Shown here one piece after another: positions 45,801 through 49,627 of a DNA stretch of 64,000 nucleotides. Under the pieces are notes generated by a model, which was given only the letters and a program-made list of their open reading frames with translations, did no database searches and had not been told where the DNA came from. A program made the position numbers and the translations under genes. Position 1 is the first letter of the stretch. Each line of letters starts with the position of its first letter. The stretch comes from Cepaea nemoralis (taxonomy: Eukaryota > Mollusca > Gastropoda > Stylommatophora > Helicidae), in NCBI GenBank assembly GCA_014155875.1, contig JACEFZ010027085.1, positions 110,134 to 174,133 on the forward strand. The letters are read 5' to 3'.

Positions 45801-47160
45801 CATGTATGTCAATTAGAAGCGAAGATATGCAACTTTGAGTGTCATGATTGTTAACGCAAAAATTAATTTATATAATAACTAATTGGCGCCATTTTTATAT
45901 GCTAATTAGATAATGTTACATCATATGTAAATAGGATTTAACCCATTATGTGCGTAGCATCATTCCGCATAATACAATATATTACGTGCCAGAGTTTAAA
46001 CATAATATTAAGAATGCACTTGGTAATTAATTAATATAATAACTAATTGGCGGCCATTTTTATATGCTAATTAGATAATGTTGCATACTATCTAAACAGG
46101 AATTAATCCATTATGTGCGTAGCATCATTCCGCATAATACAATATATTACGTGCCAGGGTTTAAACATAATATAAAGAATGCACTTGGTAATTAATTAAT
46201 ATAATAACTAATTGGCGGCCATTTTTATATGCTAATTAGATAATGTTGCATACTATCTAAACAGGAATTAATCCATTATGTGCGTAGCATCATTCCGCAT
46301 AATACAATATATTACGTGCCAGGGTTTAAACATAATATAAAGAATGCACTTGGTAATTAATTAATATAATAACTAATTGGCGGCCATTTTTATATGCTAA
46401 TTAGATAATGTTGCATCATATGTAAAAATAGATGACATGAGCGGTTAGGCTTCGCTACACCGATCGCAATGATGTATGGTTGCTAGGATGTTCGTGTATG
46501 GTTGCTAGGATGTTCGTTTAAAAATAAACAAACTACTCTAGTTTTGATAACTTTTGCTATGACCGTGGTTCGGACACGAAAAAAAGATGGGCAGAAGAGA
46601 TCTTTTGTGTCAATTTCTGCGTTAATGATCTCGACACTCAAAGTTGCATATCTTCGCTTCTAATTGACATACATGCATCATCTTGGTACCATTAGATTCG
46701 GTTTCTCAAGGCCTATCTTTTGGTGGTGGTCCCATTAGAAAATACTCAAATTTAAAAATCTGATGGTTCACCCTAGTACTACAGATGAAGACAGACAGAA
46801 GAGTGCCTTGGGATGCCACACTGCAGAACTTATCCATCAAATTTCAACGTACAGACTTGAATGAGGTACCGTTGGAAAGCATTTTTCAGGCCCTATTCAA
46901 CTGTCCAGATGTAATCAATGCCAAACCAATTTTTAAAATGTCACTAAAGACAGTACCTATATTATTTTAATACAATTATCCAGATTCCCACCATCAACAG
47001 TAAAATAATTATTCATTAAACATCACGATTATAATCCAACAGGCCCGTACAGGCTACGACCTGTCCGTTATAAAATTATAATATTAAAACGTACCGTAAT
47101 CAAATTGTTGTCTTGCAACTGCCGTTTCTTCCTTTCTATCTCTGCCTTTAGGGCGTCCAT
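21799..47160 (-). CDS. PRPF18: Pre-mRNA-splicing factor 18, ten coding exons
   Basis: The reading frame joins, in gene order, 47095-47160, 37613-37717, 36338-36406, 35347-35457, 33573-33725, 32147-32215, 27572-27712, 26440-26511, 23856-24011 and 21799-21897. It gives 346 residues (vertebrate protein about 342), and every junction modelled is phase 0. The start [14 protein letters not shown], the SFM/PRP4-like motif [16 protein letters not shown] (residues 76-91) and the C-terminal Prp18 domain (about 192-336, with [13 protein letters not shown] and HARTGREKI) identify it. PRPF18 acts in the nucleus, in the spliceosome, where it supports the second transesterification step with SLU7 and U5 snRNP factors. 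Oddities: the C-terminus is divergent, the exon 3 acceptor is uncertain, and tandem repeats cover three donors. Confidence 0.95.
22095..22360 (-). pseudogene. LINE reverse-transcriptase C-terminal remnant
   Basis: Same family as 8225-8745: the complement shows the [13 protein letters not shown] end, a basic GKRDRG-like run and the GHV motif in decayed form. It lies in PRPF18 intron 9, in the gene's direction. Confidence 0.62.
22385..22625 (+). mobile_element. SINE family A, diverged copy
   Basis: It starts with a tRNA-like GGCATCATGGCTTAGAG box, then GGGTTCCAGGG, and continues into the family body CAGAAAACAATGGTAAACTG and ACAGCTAAGAAATGCTGG. Confidence 0.65.
22987..23225 (+). mobile_element. 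SINE family A, diverged copy
   Basis: It carries the body motifs TCGTTCAGAAAACAATGCC, AACTTGCCAAGAAATTAC and CCTGTAAAGCATATGC. It is antisense inside PRPF18 intron 9. Confidence 0.68.
23385..23882 (-). repeat. About 90 bp tandem repeat containing the PRPF18 exon 9 donor
   Basis: Copies of the donor region (ACATTCAG then GTAATG on the minus strand) lie at about 23421, 23508, 23598, 23688 and 23764, next to the authentic one at 23851. Each unit carries about 27 exon bases (GATGAAACACAGAGGAAGTA then CATTCAG) plus about 60 intron bases. Spacings are roughly 87, 90, 90, 76 and 87. Confidence 0.92.
23856..24011 (-). CDS. PRPF18: PRPF18 coding exon 9 (residues 263-314)
   Basis: It encodes [33 protein letters not shown] and [15 protein letters not shown], the most conserved part of the protein. 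Acceptor TTACCAG, donor ATTCAG then GTAATG. The last 27 exon bases are repeated five times in the intron downstream. Confidence 0.96.
24090..24140 (-). mobile_element. Short Penelope terminal-repeat scrap
   Basis: Its complement (CCTGACAAGATGCAGC then AAAATATTCCAGG) matches the inverted terminal segments around 50700 and 51200. It lies beside a mariner-like element. Confidence 0.5.
24148..24810 (-). mobile_element. Mariner-like element, internally deleted
   Basis: The ends GGGGCGCTTAAAATGAAAAC (24155) and TTTTCATCTGAAGCCCCC (24787) are imperfect inverted repeats of the family seen at 9037-9588. Inside is a threefold repeat of about 50 bp (core ACAAGACAATGGCATGGTTA) at 24650-24775. No transposase core remains. 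Confidence 0.72.
24815..25254. other. Intron 8 sequence, no feature seen
   Basis: AT-rich PRPF18 intron sequence without recognisable repeats or coding potential. Confidence 0.5.
25255..25800. repeat. About 53 bp minisatellite, ten imperfect units
   Basis: The unit contains AAAATTATCATAGTCTCTCT, TCCAGTTAAAATG and TTACAATATTTTATCT. It lies in PRPF18 intron 8 and, unlike the donor repeats, contains no exon sequence. Confidence 0.9.
25830..26125 (+). pseudogene. LINE reverse-transcriptase C-terminal remnant
   Basis: The plus strand reads [15 protein letters not shown] then [14 protein letters not shown] and, in a shifted frame, [15 protein letters not shown], ending in a (GAT)n tail. Same family as 8225-8745. 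Confidence 0.68.
26440..26511 (-). CDS. PRPF18: PRPF18 coding exon 8 (residues 239-262)
   Basis: It encodes [18 protein letters not shown] then DRNYIR (human DIIKFMLQREYVK). Acceptor TCACCAG, donor ACGG then GTGAGT. Confidence 0.92.
26596..26832 (+). mobile_element. SINE family A
   Basis: Body motifs GCTCAGAAAGCAATGACAAA and GCTGGTGTTGACAGCGATG then CCTGTAAAAGGATATG, with an A-rich tail. Confidence 0.72.
26871..27010 (+). repeat. Direct repeat, two copies of about 68 bp
   Basis: GTTGGTCTAGTCATTGCTG through CTATCCATCTGCTACAT occurs twice in tandem with a few differences. Confidence 0.85.
27040..27285 (+). mobile_element. SINE family A, best-preserved copy
   Basis: A tRNA-like head with A box GTGGCTTAGAGG and B box GGTTCGAATC, then CTGCTCAGAAAGCAATGGC, CGTAATCTTGCCACG and TTGACAGCGATGTCC, ending in GTAAAGGATATG and poly-A. 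It lies antisense in PRPF18 intron 7. Confidence 0.82.
27572..27712 (-). CDS. PRPF18: PRPF18 coding exon 7 (residues 192-238)
   Basis: It encodes [30 protein letters not shown] and [12 protein letters not shown], the start of the Prp18 domain (human [21 protein letters not shown]). Acceptor TTGCAG, donor AATAAG then GTCAGA, a weak donor. Confidence 0.94.
27816..27901 (-). pseudogene. LINE RNase H fragment, 3' side of the Penelope insertion
   Basis: The minus strand reads [18 protein letters not shown], an RNase H motif. It is the continuation of the RNase H fragment at 30293-30672, split by the Penelope element with a 14 bp target duplication. Confidence 0.75.
27902..27915 (-). repeat. Target-site duplication of the Penelope insertion, copy 1
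   Basis: TAGTATTATTTAGG here is repeated exactly at 30279-30292. Confidence 0.85.
27916..30278 (-). mobile_element. Penelope-like retroelement, 5'-truncated
   Basis: A 2.36 kb insertion bounded by a 14 bp target duplication and interrupting a LINE RNase H fragment in PRPF18 intron 6. It carries one long frame with Penelope RT and GIY-YIG endonuclease and about 590 bp of 3' flank (27916-28503). In that flank, positions 28020-27991 on the minus strand read CTGACGAAGGC...GCC then GCAACGTC, resembling the hammerhead ribozymes known in Penelope terminal repeats. The upstream end of the element is missing. Confidence 0.88.
28504..30306 (-). CDS. Penelope-like RT / GIY-YIG endonuclease (5'-truncated, intact frame)
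   Basis: The frame is 600 codons without interruption. The first ten or so residues (MYIEYLNNT) belong to the LINE RNase H fragment upstream of the insertion; Penelope sequence starts around residue 11. RT motifs: [30 protein letters not shown] (first aspartate), [21 protein letters not shown] (catalytic DD) and INFLDLTV-like VNFLDLTV. A Cys cluster CLRSVCKTC precedes the nuclease, [12 protein letters not shown] then [17 protein letters not shown], the GIY-YIG core. Penelope proteins usually have another 100 to 200 N-terminal residues, so this copy is truncated. The preserved frame points to a young insertion. Confidence 0.9.
   Translation of the reverse strand: MYIEYLNNTIILWRKDLYIQEGNKQLGDATFYRPRIRDGTVSNNTQVKSVTNAIIQQGLLPSSATSLIIHDSCLGKPAFNMLPKTHKPGNPGRPIVSACSCPTERISEFLDSMFQPLVASLPSYIKDTNHAISIFDSISFTNPSQYHIFTLDVTSLYTSIPHSDGLKALEFFLEKRLNPSIATGPLLRLAELVLNLNSFEFNEDYFDQISGVAMGTKMGPSYACLFMGYLEHQVWSQYTGRLPELYRRYIDDCFGVSDMPLSDLQNFIAFFSDFHPSIKLTSTISSSAVNFLDLTVSLGSAGLCTTVYYKPTDSHSFLLYTSSHPPSCKRSIPFSQLLRLRRLCQDNDFHQKAHEMLDFFRLRGYPENVLSTALHRCQSISRTEALSSRPKPRNNRPVLSLTYHPHNIAAKNILFKHLSILRADSTTSDVLSEAPLVAYKRDRNLRDVLVHSRLPQPHQSLPGTVACLRSVCKTCPYVLQTQSLTFPKTTFHIREGFSCISRNVIYAITCTRCDMRYVGETGLRLGDRFRQHLSDITSGAQKPVSMHFNSPDHHGVADIQVTAIKSCASHERDRKTLEHCLIFQLGTLSPHGLNVQHSFI
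30279..30292 (-). repeat. Target-site duplication of the Penelope insertion, copy 2
   Basis: TAGTATTATTTAGG, identical to 27902-27915. Confidence 0.85.
30293..30672 (-). pseudogene. LINE RNase H fragment, 5' side of the Penelope insertion
   Basis: The minus strand gives [26 protein letters not shown] sequence and, in another frame, [11 protein letters not shown], a stop, then [16 protein letters not shown] and GGAGVYI are RNase H motifs. Stops show decay before the Penelope insertion. Confidence 0.72.
30672..30779 (-). repeat. Exon 6 donor minisatellite, distal block
   Basis: Three units related to PRPF18 exon 6 and its donor. One unit (near 30744) keeps TTTTAAA then GTAAGT; others carry a four-base loss that destroys the donor. 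Confidence 0.85.
31111..31407 (-). pseudogene. Tigger transposase C-terminal region
   Basis: 98 codons including [20 protein letters not shown] and [19 protein letters not shown], characteristic of the region after the DDE domain in Tigger transposases. The DDE catalytic domain and DNA-binding domain are absent. Confidence 0.82.
31545..31840 (+). mobile_element. RTE-like LINE 3' end nested in the Tigger element
   Basis: It encodes [31 protein letters not shown] and [19 protein letters not shown], nearly the same as the end of the RTE-like LINE at 59030-59285. It ends in (GAA)n. GAAGTTGTT before and after is a likely short target duplication. Confidence 0.85.
31900..32165 (-). repeat. Exon 6 donor minisatellite, proximal block
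   Basis: About seven units of 32 to 38 bp. On the minus strand each reads like CTGCGCTATTTTAAA then GTAAGTATCTGCAAA, the end of PRPF18 exon 6 plus its donor and early intron. Donor-competent copies (GTAAGT kept) lie near 31966, 32006 and 32070, besides the authentic one at 32146. Copies near 32040 and 32110 have lost four bases and the donor. Confidence 0.92.
32147..32215 (-). CDS. PRPF18: PRPF18 coding exon 6 (residues 169-191)
   Basis: It encodes [18 protein letters not shown] then LRYFK. Acceptor TTTGTTAG, donor TTTAAA then GTAAGT. The last 15 exon bases and the first 21 intron bases make up the unit of a minisatellite that continues into the intron. Confidence 0.92.
33027..33161 (+). repeat. 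Direct repeat, two copies of about 66 bp
   Basis: CATGGCAAGGCATACATAC through CTTGTACATGTCTCAGTGGT occurs twice with no visible differences, suggesting a recent duplication. Confidence 0.9.
33290..33410 (+). mobile_element. SINE family A, partial
   Basis: Body motifs TCGTTCAGAAAGCAATGGC, AACTTGCCAAGAAATCAC and GCGTCCTGTAAAG; the tRNA-like head is missing. Confidence 0.68.
33573..33725 (-). CDS. PRPF18: PRPF18 coding exon 5 (residues 118-168)
   Basis: It encodes [15 protein letters not shown] then [10 protein letters not shown], matching human ALDKIDQQYLNEIV and ENTTIEELEAL. Acceptor TCGACAG, donor GCT then GTAAGT. Confidence 0.94.
33987..34158 (+). mobile_element. Mariner-like left end, truncated
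   Basis: GAGGGGGCTTCAAATGAAAA at the start matches the family at 9037. It is cut by a family B SINE after about 170 bp. Confidence 0.68.
34160..34425 (+). mobile_element. tRNA-derived SINE, family B
   Basis: A tRNA-like head with A box GTGGCAAAGTGG and B box GGTTTGATTCC, a body containing GACTCCTGGAGTCATTGCTG, and the conserved end CATATGGGATAAAACC then GGTGCAATGAAGTCG. Confidence 0.8.
34600..35140 (+). mobile_element. Composite non-autonomous retroelement sharing a LINE 3' end
   Basis: Same layout as 48640-49250: TCAGGTCTTAGTCAGATATA, then GCAACTGGTCTAGGAT, then TTCCAGATGTATTGGTGT. It ends in TTGAAGCACAATGTAACAAA and CTATCGTCTGGCAAG, which is also the 3' end of the LINE at 40915-41565. Confidence 0.6.
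35286..35353 (-). repeat. Tandem copies of the PRPF18 exon 4 donor
   Basis: On the minus strand TATACAG then GTTAGT occurs at the true border (35347/35346) and in the intron near 35321, with a third copy (GTTAGC) near 35290. Between them is ACTAAACTAAACTATACAG, which itself looks like a branch point plus an acceptor. Confidence 0.85.
35347..35457 (-). CDS. PRPF18: PRPF18 coding exon 4 (residues 81-117)
   Basis: It encodes [19 protein letters not shown] and then [16 protein letters not shown]. Acceptor ATATGCAG, donor ATACAG then GTTAGT. This is the SFM/PRP4-like region. The donor is repeated downstream at about 26-31 bp intervals. Confidence 0.94.
35480..36060. repeat. Loose tandem repeats in intron 3
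   Basis: 35480-35800: about ten imperfect units around AATCTGGTCACTGTTTTTAG. 35850-36060: five units of about 36 bp around GAACAGAAATAGGCTATAT. Neither contains exon sequence. Confidence 0.75.
36338..36406 (-). CDS. PRPF18: PRPF18 coding exon 3 (residues 58-80)
   Basis: It ends in LTQLPRKE before the donor GTTAGA. Frame continuity with exon 2 requires the acceptor GACGAAG at 36407. A better-looking acceptor (TTTTTGTAG, exon start 36416) lies ten bases upstream but shifts the frame. Either the weaker AG is used, or a small exon was missed in between. Confidence 0.75.
36600..36705 (+). mobile_element. SINE family A, partial
   Basis: Body motifs TTAGAAAGCAATGGCAAACT, ACTTACCAAGAGATCAC and GTGACGTCCTGTCAAAAGG. 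Confidence 0.68.
36985..37210. repeat. Tandem repeat of about 35 bp
   Basis: Six units around CTATTCGATCGACTTTCTG and TATTAATGTTTC in PRPF18 intron 2. Confidence 0.8.
37243..37535 (-). mobile_element. tRNA-derived SINE, family C
   Basis: On the minus strand the head reads GGATAAGAGCACGAG (A-box-like). The body contains CAGTTGGACTAAAATGTTG, CTTTGGGACGTAAATT and GCCTGATGGCGAGGGACAC. Relatives: 47770-48042, 48296-48412 and 49628-49880. Confidence 0.68.
37613..37717 (-). CDS. PRPF18: PRPF18 coding exon 2 (residues 23-57)
   Basis: The acceptor GTCCCAG precedes GATCCC and the donor is CCCAG then GTAGGA. It encodes [19 protein letters not shown], the conserved N-terminal helix (human KKYFKRSELAKKEEEAYF). 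Confidence 0.92.
37786..37900 (+). mobile_element. tRNA-like SINE head
   Basis: Contains a B-box-like GGTTCAAATCC and a tRNA-like stretch upstream. No second copy was found, so it could be a lone degraded tRNA pseudogene. Confidence 0.4.
37920..38150 (+). pseudogene. LINE reverse-transcriptase C-terminal remnant
   Basis: The plus strand reads [20 protein letters not shown] then [12 protein letters not shown], followed by GATGATGATG. Same family as 25830-26125. Confidence 0.66.
38180..38360. repeat. Tandem repeat of about 60 bp around a TCTAGA site
   Basis: Three or four copies of GTCTAGACAACATTGCAGA then TACAGACAATAAATCT. The last runs into TTTCAAGCGGACGAAAGAAG, a short tail also seen near 32910 and 49500. 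Confidence 0.75.
38660..38740 (+). mobile_element. tRNA-like promoter sequence (SINE head or tRNA relic)
   Basis: A-box-like TTGCCTAGTGG and B box GTTCGAATCCC are spaced as in a tRNA gene, but no full cloverleaf is evident. Confidence 0.4.
39308..39532 (-). mobile_element. SINE family B, reverse
   Basis: The complement gives GGGAGTCTCCGTGGCGAAGT, B box GGTTCGATTCC, and the end GATAAAAACCGGGTGCAATG. Confidence 0.82.
39646..39797. mobile_element. Hairpin MITE, near-perfect 152 bp inverted repeat
   Basis: The left arm GGCACTCTTCCGATTGACGG is mirrored by CCGTCAATCGGAAGAGTGCC. The arms meet at GTCAGTGTTA and TAACACTGAC with a three-base loop, so the whole element folds on itself. The inner arms carry TTAAGGGTTAGGGT, which resembles telomeric repeats. 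Confidence 0.85.
39861..40071 (+). promoter_or_regulatory. Promoter-like region with TATA box and a leader exon
   Basis: In order: E-box palindrome GATCACGTGATC (39861), YY1-like GGCGGCCATGTTG, TATAAATAGG (39966), an initiator-like TCTAGTT near 40000 about 32 bases on, then about 70 bases ending in a strong donor TGAG then GTAAGT at 40072. It lies antisense in PRPF18 intron 1, upstream of the candidate gene at 45148-46970. Confidence 0.5.
40090..40860. repeat. Tandem repeat of about 200-240 bp, 3.5 units
   Basis: Units begin near 40097, 40318, 40514 and 40756 with GCTAAAGTCATCAGTAGATT. Each contains TATATCTCTGTGTAAAATT and GTTTGAAGTGGATCAC. The array starts right after the leader-exon donor. 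Confidence 0.85.
40915..41565 (+). pseudogene. LINE RT C-terminus ending in a C2H2 zinc finger
   Basis: It reads [52 protein letters not shown] and [15 protein letters not shown], then a finger [10 protein letters not shown]...[10 protein letters not shown]. The 166-codon frame 40977-41477 is intact. The 3' end is TTGAAGCACAATGTACCAAA and CTATCGTCTGTCAAG. A C-terminal zinc finger is unusual for the RTE/CR1-like thumb seen here. Confidence 0.78.
41580..41740. repeat. C/T-rich low-complexity tract
   Basis: Pyrimidine-only stretches such as CTCTCTCTTCCCTCCCTC directly after the LINE 3' end. Confidence 0.9.
41949..42001 (+). promoter_or_regulatory. Possible promoter: NRF1-type site and TATA box
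   Basis: CGCGCATGCGCA at 41949 fits the NRF1 consensus and TATATAAAG follows at about 41993. It lies just left of the satellite array and could be an alternative start for the candidate antisense gene, or chance. Confidence 0.3.
42181..44450. repeat. Satellite array, eleven units of about 210 bp
   Basis: Units start at about 42181, 42391, 42602, 42813, 43023, 43235, 43445, 43654, 43864, 44074 and 44283. Each contains GGATTAATATTAGAATGTTC, CCAACTATATGCATATTCGG and GACATGTGTTTCCTCAACTT. Two variants occur: one with GGCTGCGGCAAGTCCATCTC and one with GGCGGTTTTGAGTCAATCAC. Identity between units is high. Confidence 0.95.
44746..44970 (+). mobile_element. SINE family B
   Basis: A well-preserved copy: GGGAGTCTCTGTGGCGAAGT, B box GGTTCGATTCC, TTCGGAGACTCCTGTGGGTC, and end ATAAAACCCGGTGCAATGAA. 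Confidence 0.85.
45148..45369 (+). CDS. Candidate novel gene, first coding exon
   Basis: Seventeen leader bases, then 68 codons plus one base. A GTAAGA at 45288 is a possible alternative donor in phase 0. Translation stays open past the chosen donor to 45401. Confidence 0.45.
45148..46970 (+). CDS. Candidate novel two-coding-exon gene, antisense in PRPF18 intron 1
   Basis: Coding sequence joins 45165-45369 and 46777-46970. The acceptor before 45148 is excellent (ATTTTATATTTAG), the ATG is at 45165, and the donor is AACA then GTGAGT. The next acceptor CACCCTAG at 46776 joins in frame (phase 1). The 132-residue product begins [20 protein letters not shown], continues [20 protein letters not shown], and ends in [15 protein letters not shown]. 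No signal peptide or domain is recognised. ATTAAA follows at 47015. The intron holds an RTE fragment and an inverted-repeat element. It could instead be a decayed transposon gene. Confidence 0.45.
45485..45665 (-). mobile_element. RTE-like LINE 3' end, reverse
   Basis: The complement encodes [24 protein letters not shown] sequence and ends in (GAA)n after NGSER. It matches the ends at 31545-31840 and 59100-59285. Confidence 0.82.
45711..46766. mobile_element. Long-inverted-repeat element with a tandem-repeat core
   Basis: The arms, about 150 bp each, begin CCATCAGATTTT at 45711 and end AAAATCTGATGG at 46766. They share GACCACCACCAAAAGATAGG and CTTTGAGTGTCATGA in opposite orientation. The core is three and a third copies of a 165 bp unit starting near 45881, 46046, 46211 and 46376 (ATTGGCGGCCATTTTTATAT). 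No open frame: a foldback or non-autonomous DNA element. Confidence 0.85.
46777..46970 (+). CDS. Candidate novel gene, last coding exon
   Basis: After the acceptor at 46775-46776 the frame reads [20 protein letters not shown], then [18 protein letters not shown] and a stop at 46968. The exon begins ten bases after the outer end of the inverted-repeat element, so that insertion may have changed the acceptor's polypyrimidine tract. Confidence 0.45.
47015..47020 (+). terminator. ATTAAA polyadenylation-type hexamer
   Basis: It lies 45 bases after the stop of the candidate gene and 75 bases before the PRPF18 exon 1 donor, on the opposite strand to PRPF18. Confidence 0.35.
47095..47160 (-). CDS. 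PRPF18: PRPF18 coding exon 1 (residues 1-22)
   Basis: It encodes [16 protein letters not shown] and then DNNLIT, matching the universal PRPF18 N-terminus. The donor is ACG then GTACGT. The ATG lies in CAAGATGGACG, resembling a YY1 site overlapping the start codon, as in many housekeeping genes. Confidence 0.92.
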
Positions 47161-47240
47161 CTTGGTAAATTACCGGATGTTGATTGCATTGAAATCAAAT
47201 CACCCGCCGCGTTTCGTCACTGACGTTACTTCAACAAATC
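47161..47240 (-). promoter_or_regulatory. PRPF18: PRPF18 upstream region
   Basis: There is no TATA box close to the ATG. A YY1-like CAAGATGGACG overlaps the start codon, and a cAMP-response-like TGACGT half lies near 47220 (CACTGACGTTAC on the plus strand). This suits a TATA-less housekeeping promoter. Confidence 0.4.
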
Positions 47241-47389
47241 AAACAGAACAATTGAACAATTCTAGAGGAAAGTTGAGGCAAGAACCGATTTCATGGCACT
47301 CAGGACATTCTCATATGTGCTCTGTCCACATCTTCATCAGCTAGTGAAGAGTCCAATACTAATGGTAGCAGTCTGATTATGTGTCCGTC

Positions 47390-47650
47390 TGATCCTTCCT
47401 CGGACCCCTGAGTGTCGGCCAGATTCTCTGCTCACTCCCTGCAACACCATTCTCTCCAAACCGTAATGAATCTACCTGTTTTTCCGCAATATACACACAA
47501 TCACAAAGGGCCCCGGTCACATCTGCCTTATCACGCGTCAATACCCCACCCAGCCAATTTGTCTGCCTGCTCGTTTCCCAGCTTACCGTGAATGCTGTGG
47601 TTGATAGTTCACGTAAACCACATCTGAGAACACGATAGTGGACAAAGATA
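47390..47650 (-). pseudogene. LINE RNase H fragment, reverse
   Basis: The minus strand shows GNEQADKLAG-type sequence in a shifted frame (GKLGNEQADKLAGWG), then LTRDKADVTGALCDCVYIAE. Family as at 17660 and 54739. Confidence 0.65.
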
Positions 47651-47769
47651 CAACTCCTCCTATATAGCGACAAATAGGATAATCATTAGAAATATATAGG
47701 TTAGACCTGCTCAATATTCCTGCTCTACATAGATTCAAAAATGGCCAAGGTATGCACTATGCGCTTTGA

Positions 47770-48042
47770 AAACAAAAAAAAAGCGTAGTAAATACACGCT
47801 ATTTCTTCTAGTAGCACTAGATTGAGTTTTGCGTGTGGGTTAGCTTTCCCTGTTACCGATATTCGTCGCTATCAGGCGAACCCACTCCGATTTCAGAGGT
47901 GCTTGTAATTTACGTCCCCAAGTCAAGGATGACAGGTCAACATTTTAGTTCAGCTGACCGGTGTAGGGGTTAAACCGCTTACACCGAGATCAGCACAACG
48001 GGTGTTTAAGAACACGCGTTCTTACCCATTCGAGTGAGTTCG
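47770..48042 (-). mobile_element. SINE family C, interrupted
   Basis: Contains the complements of the family C motifs listed for 37243-37535. Its head end is broken by a family B SINE. Confidence 0.68.
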
Positions 48043-48045
48043 AGG

Positions 48046-48282
48046 GAGTCTCTGTGGCAAAGTGGTCAAGCCGTTTGTCTCGTGCTCCGAAGGTTGTGGG
48101 TTCGATTCCGGGCCACATCCTTCGGTTTACGAGTTAAATGTTTCGGAGACGCCTGTGGGTCGTCGCTAAAGCTACGGAGTTCGTGCTTTGTGCGACGCTT
48201 TCCGTGCTGCGGAAAGAGACCGAGCCATATGGGATAAAACCCGGTGCAATGAAGTCGACCCTGTCGACTTTTAAGCGACTTT
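48046..48282 (+). mobile_element. SINE family B inserted in SINE family C
   Basis: A well-preserved copy (GGAGTCTCTGTGGCAAAGTG; B box GGTTCGATTCC). It is flanked by TTCGAGTGAGTTCG and TTCGAGTGAATTCG, a target duplication with one mismatch. Confidence 0.85.
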
Positions 48283-48295
48283 TTTCGAGTGAATT

Positions 48296-48412
48296 CGCCT
48301 GATGTCGAGGGACACTGTTCATAGGGAAAGCTAATCCACACGCAAAATTCAGTCCGGCACTACTATAAATAGTGTTTATGGACTACGCTTGAGTTCAAAT
48401 CTAGCGAGCGCC
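48296..48412 (+). mobile_element. SINE family C, opposite orientation
   Basis: It mirrors the first half of 47770-48042 (GATGTCGAGGGACACTG, ATGGACTACGCTTGAG), so the two form an inverted repeat around the family B copy. Confidence 0.65.
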
Positions 48413-48639
48413 AAAAGAAATAAAAAATTTTCTGTGATCGTGTTGACGACACATGGAGCGTACGAAGTTCAAAACACACTATGGAGGATTCCATGTTGGG
48501 ATGAATTGAGTAGTGATTTCCTTATTTTGTGCTATACATTTATTTCCACGTAGGATGATTAGTAGACAGCTTCATTTATGCTTATGTTGAAATGCAAATA
48601 CAAAGTGCTATTGTTGTCCTTTTCTGTATTTGGGAGCAC

Positions 48640-49250
48640 GTTGATATTAGCCATGGGTGTCAGGTCTTAGTGAGATATGACTGAGCTACCGTATGACAGT
48701 AGATGGTACTACCTGCTTTCTGTTAGCGTTGAATGTTGGGCGACGCTTACCAAACCCGACACCCCACATTGTGCCATCGGCTTCGGGCGGAGGAGCGCAA
48801 TTGGGAGGGTTCAATCTTTATCCTGGTGCGAAAAAAGCAACCTAAAGACAAAATGTCATGGCAGGGCAGACCAGACCCTAAACCTTGGTTGGCAGCTGGT
48901 CTAGGATCGAGCTCCGACATGCGGACAGTTAGAGTAGAGCATTACTTTCCTGATCTTCTGCAGCTTGTCTTGTTCCAGATGTATTGGTGTTACCTTACTT
49001 CTAGAGTGAACTAGGCGGGCCGAGAGAGGGATCATCCTGCACTTATAATACACTGACTCTTTATTTCAGCTCAGGCTTTGTGCTATGGAGAGATGACCCT
49101 GTGTTCACATACATCCATTGTGGACGAATATTTACAGCACGAATTGGTCTGATCAGTCACATTCGCTACCGTCATGGGTTGTAGTTATTATGCTTTTATG
49201 AAGCACGACATAACAAACTATCGTCTGTCAAGACGACAAGGTGCCAATGT
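48640..49250 (+). mobile_element. Composite non-autonomous retroelement with zinc-finger scrap
   Basis: Starts TCAGGTCTTAGTGAGATATG, body GCATTGTGCCATCG-like and GCAGCTGGTCTAGGATCG, then YIHCGRIFTARIGLISHIRY (a zinc-finger relic). It ends ACAAACTATCGTCTGTCAAG, shared with the LINE at 40915-41565 and the element at 34600-35140. Confidence 0.62.
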
Positions 49251-49254
49251 AGGT

Positions 49255-49625
49255 AGAATTAGAAGTCTGGCAATAAGGGCCGGGAAACGTCGCTTGGTTG
49301 AACTGTTCACTGTGGCTGTATAGTTGGTAGTATTTACATATGGAATTAAACACGTATTAAAGTATGTTCTAATTACGACATATCTAGGCAAACTTTCTGA
49401 CCTAGAGAATCCACGATGGGAGATAAAATCTATGAATCAATGAGTGAACTAAAAAAAGACAATGAAATTCATACAAGAGACAACCCTGCAGTTATAGACA
49501 AATTTCAAGCGAACGAAAGCTGAAGAATAAGAAAATGGTGTTCTGAGGAGAAAAGTGGAAGAGAGGGGGTTAAGAGGAAGTCAGCGCTACAGATAGGTGG
49601 ACAACATCAAGAGATTTTATTGTCG
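49255..49625. other. No recognisable gene
   Basis: Mostly unique. GCAGTTATAGACAAATTTCA at about 49490 repeats a short motif also found near 32897 and 38315. Confidence 0.45.
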
Positions 49626-49627
49626 TC

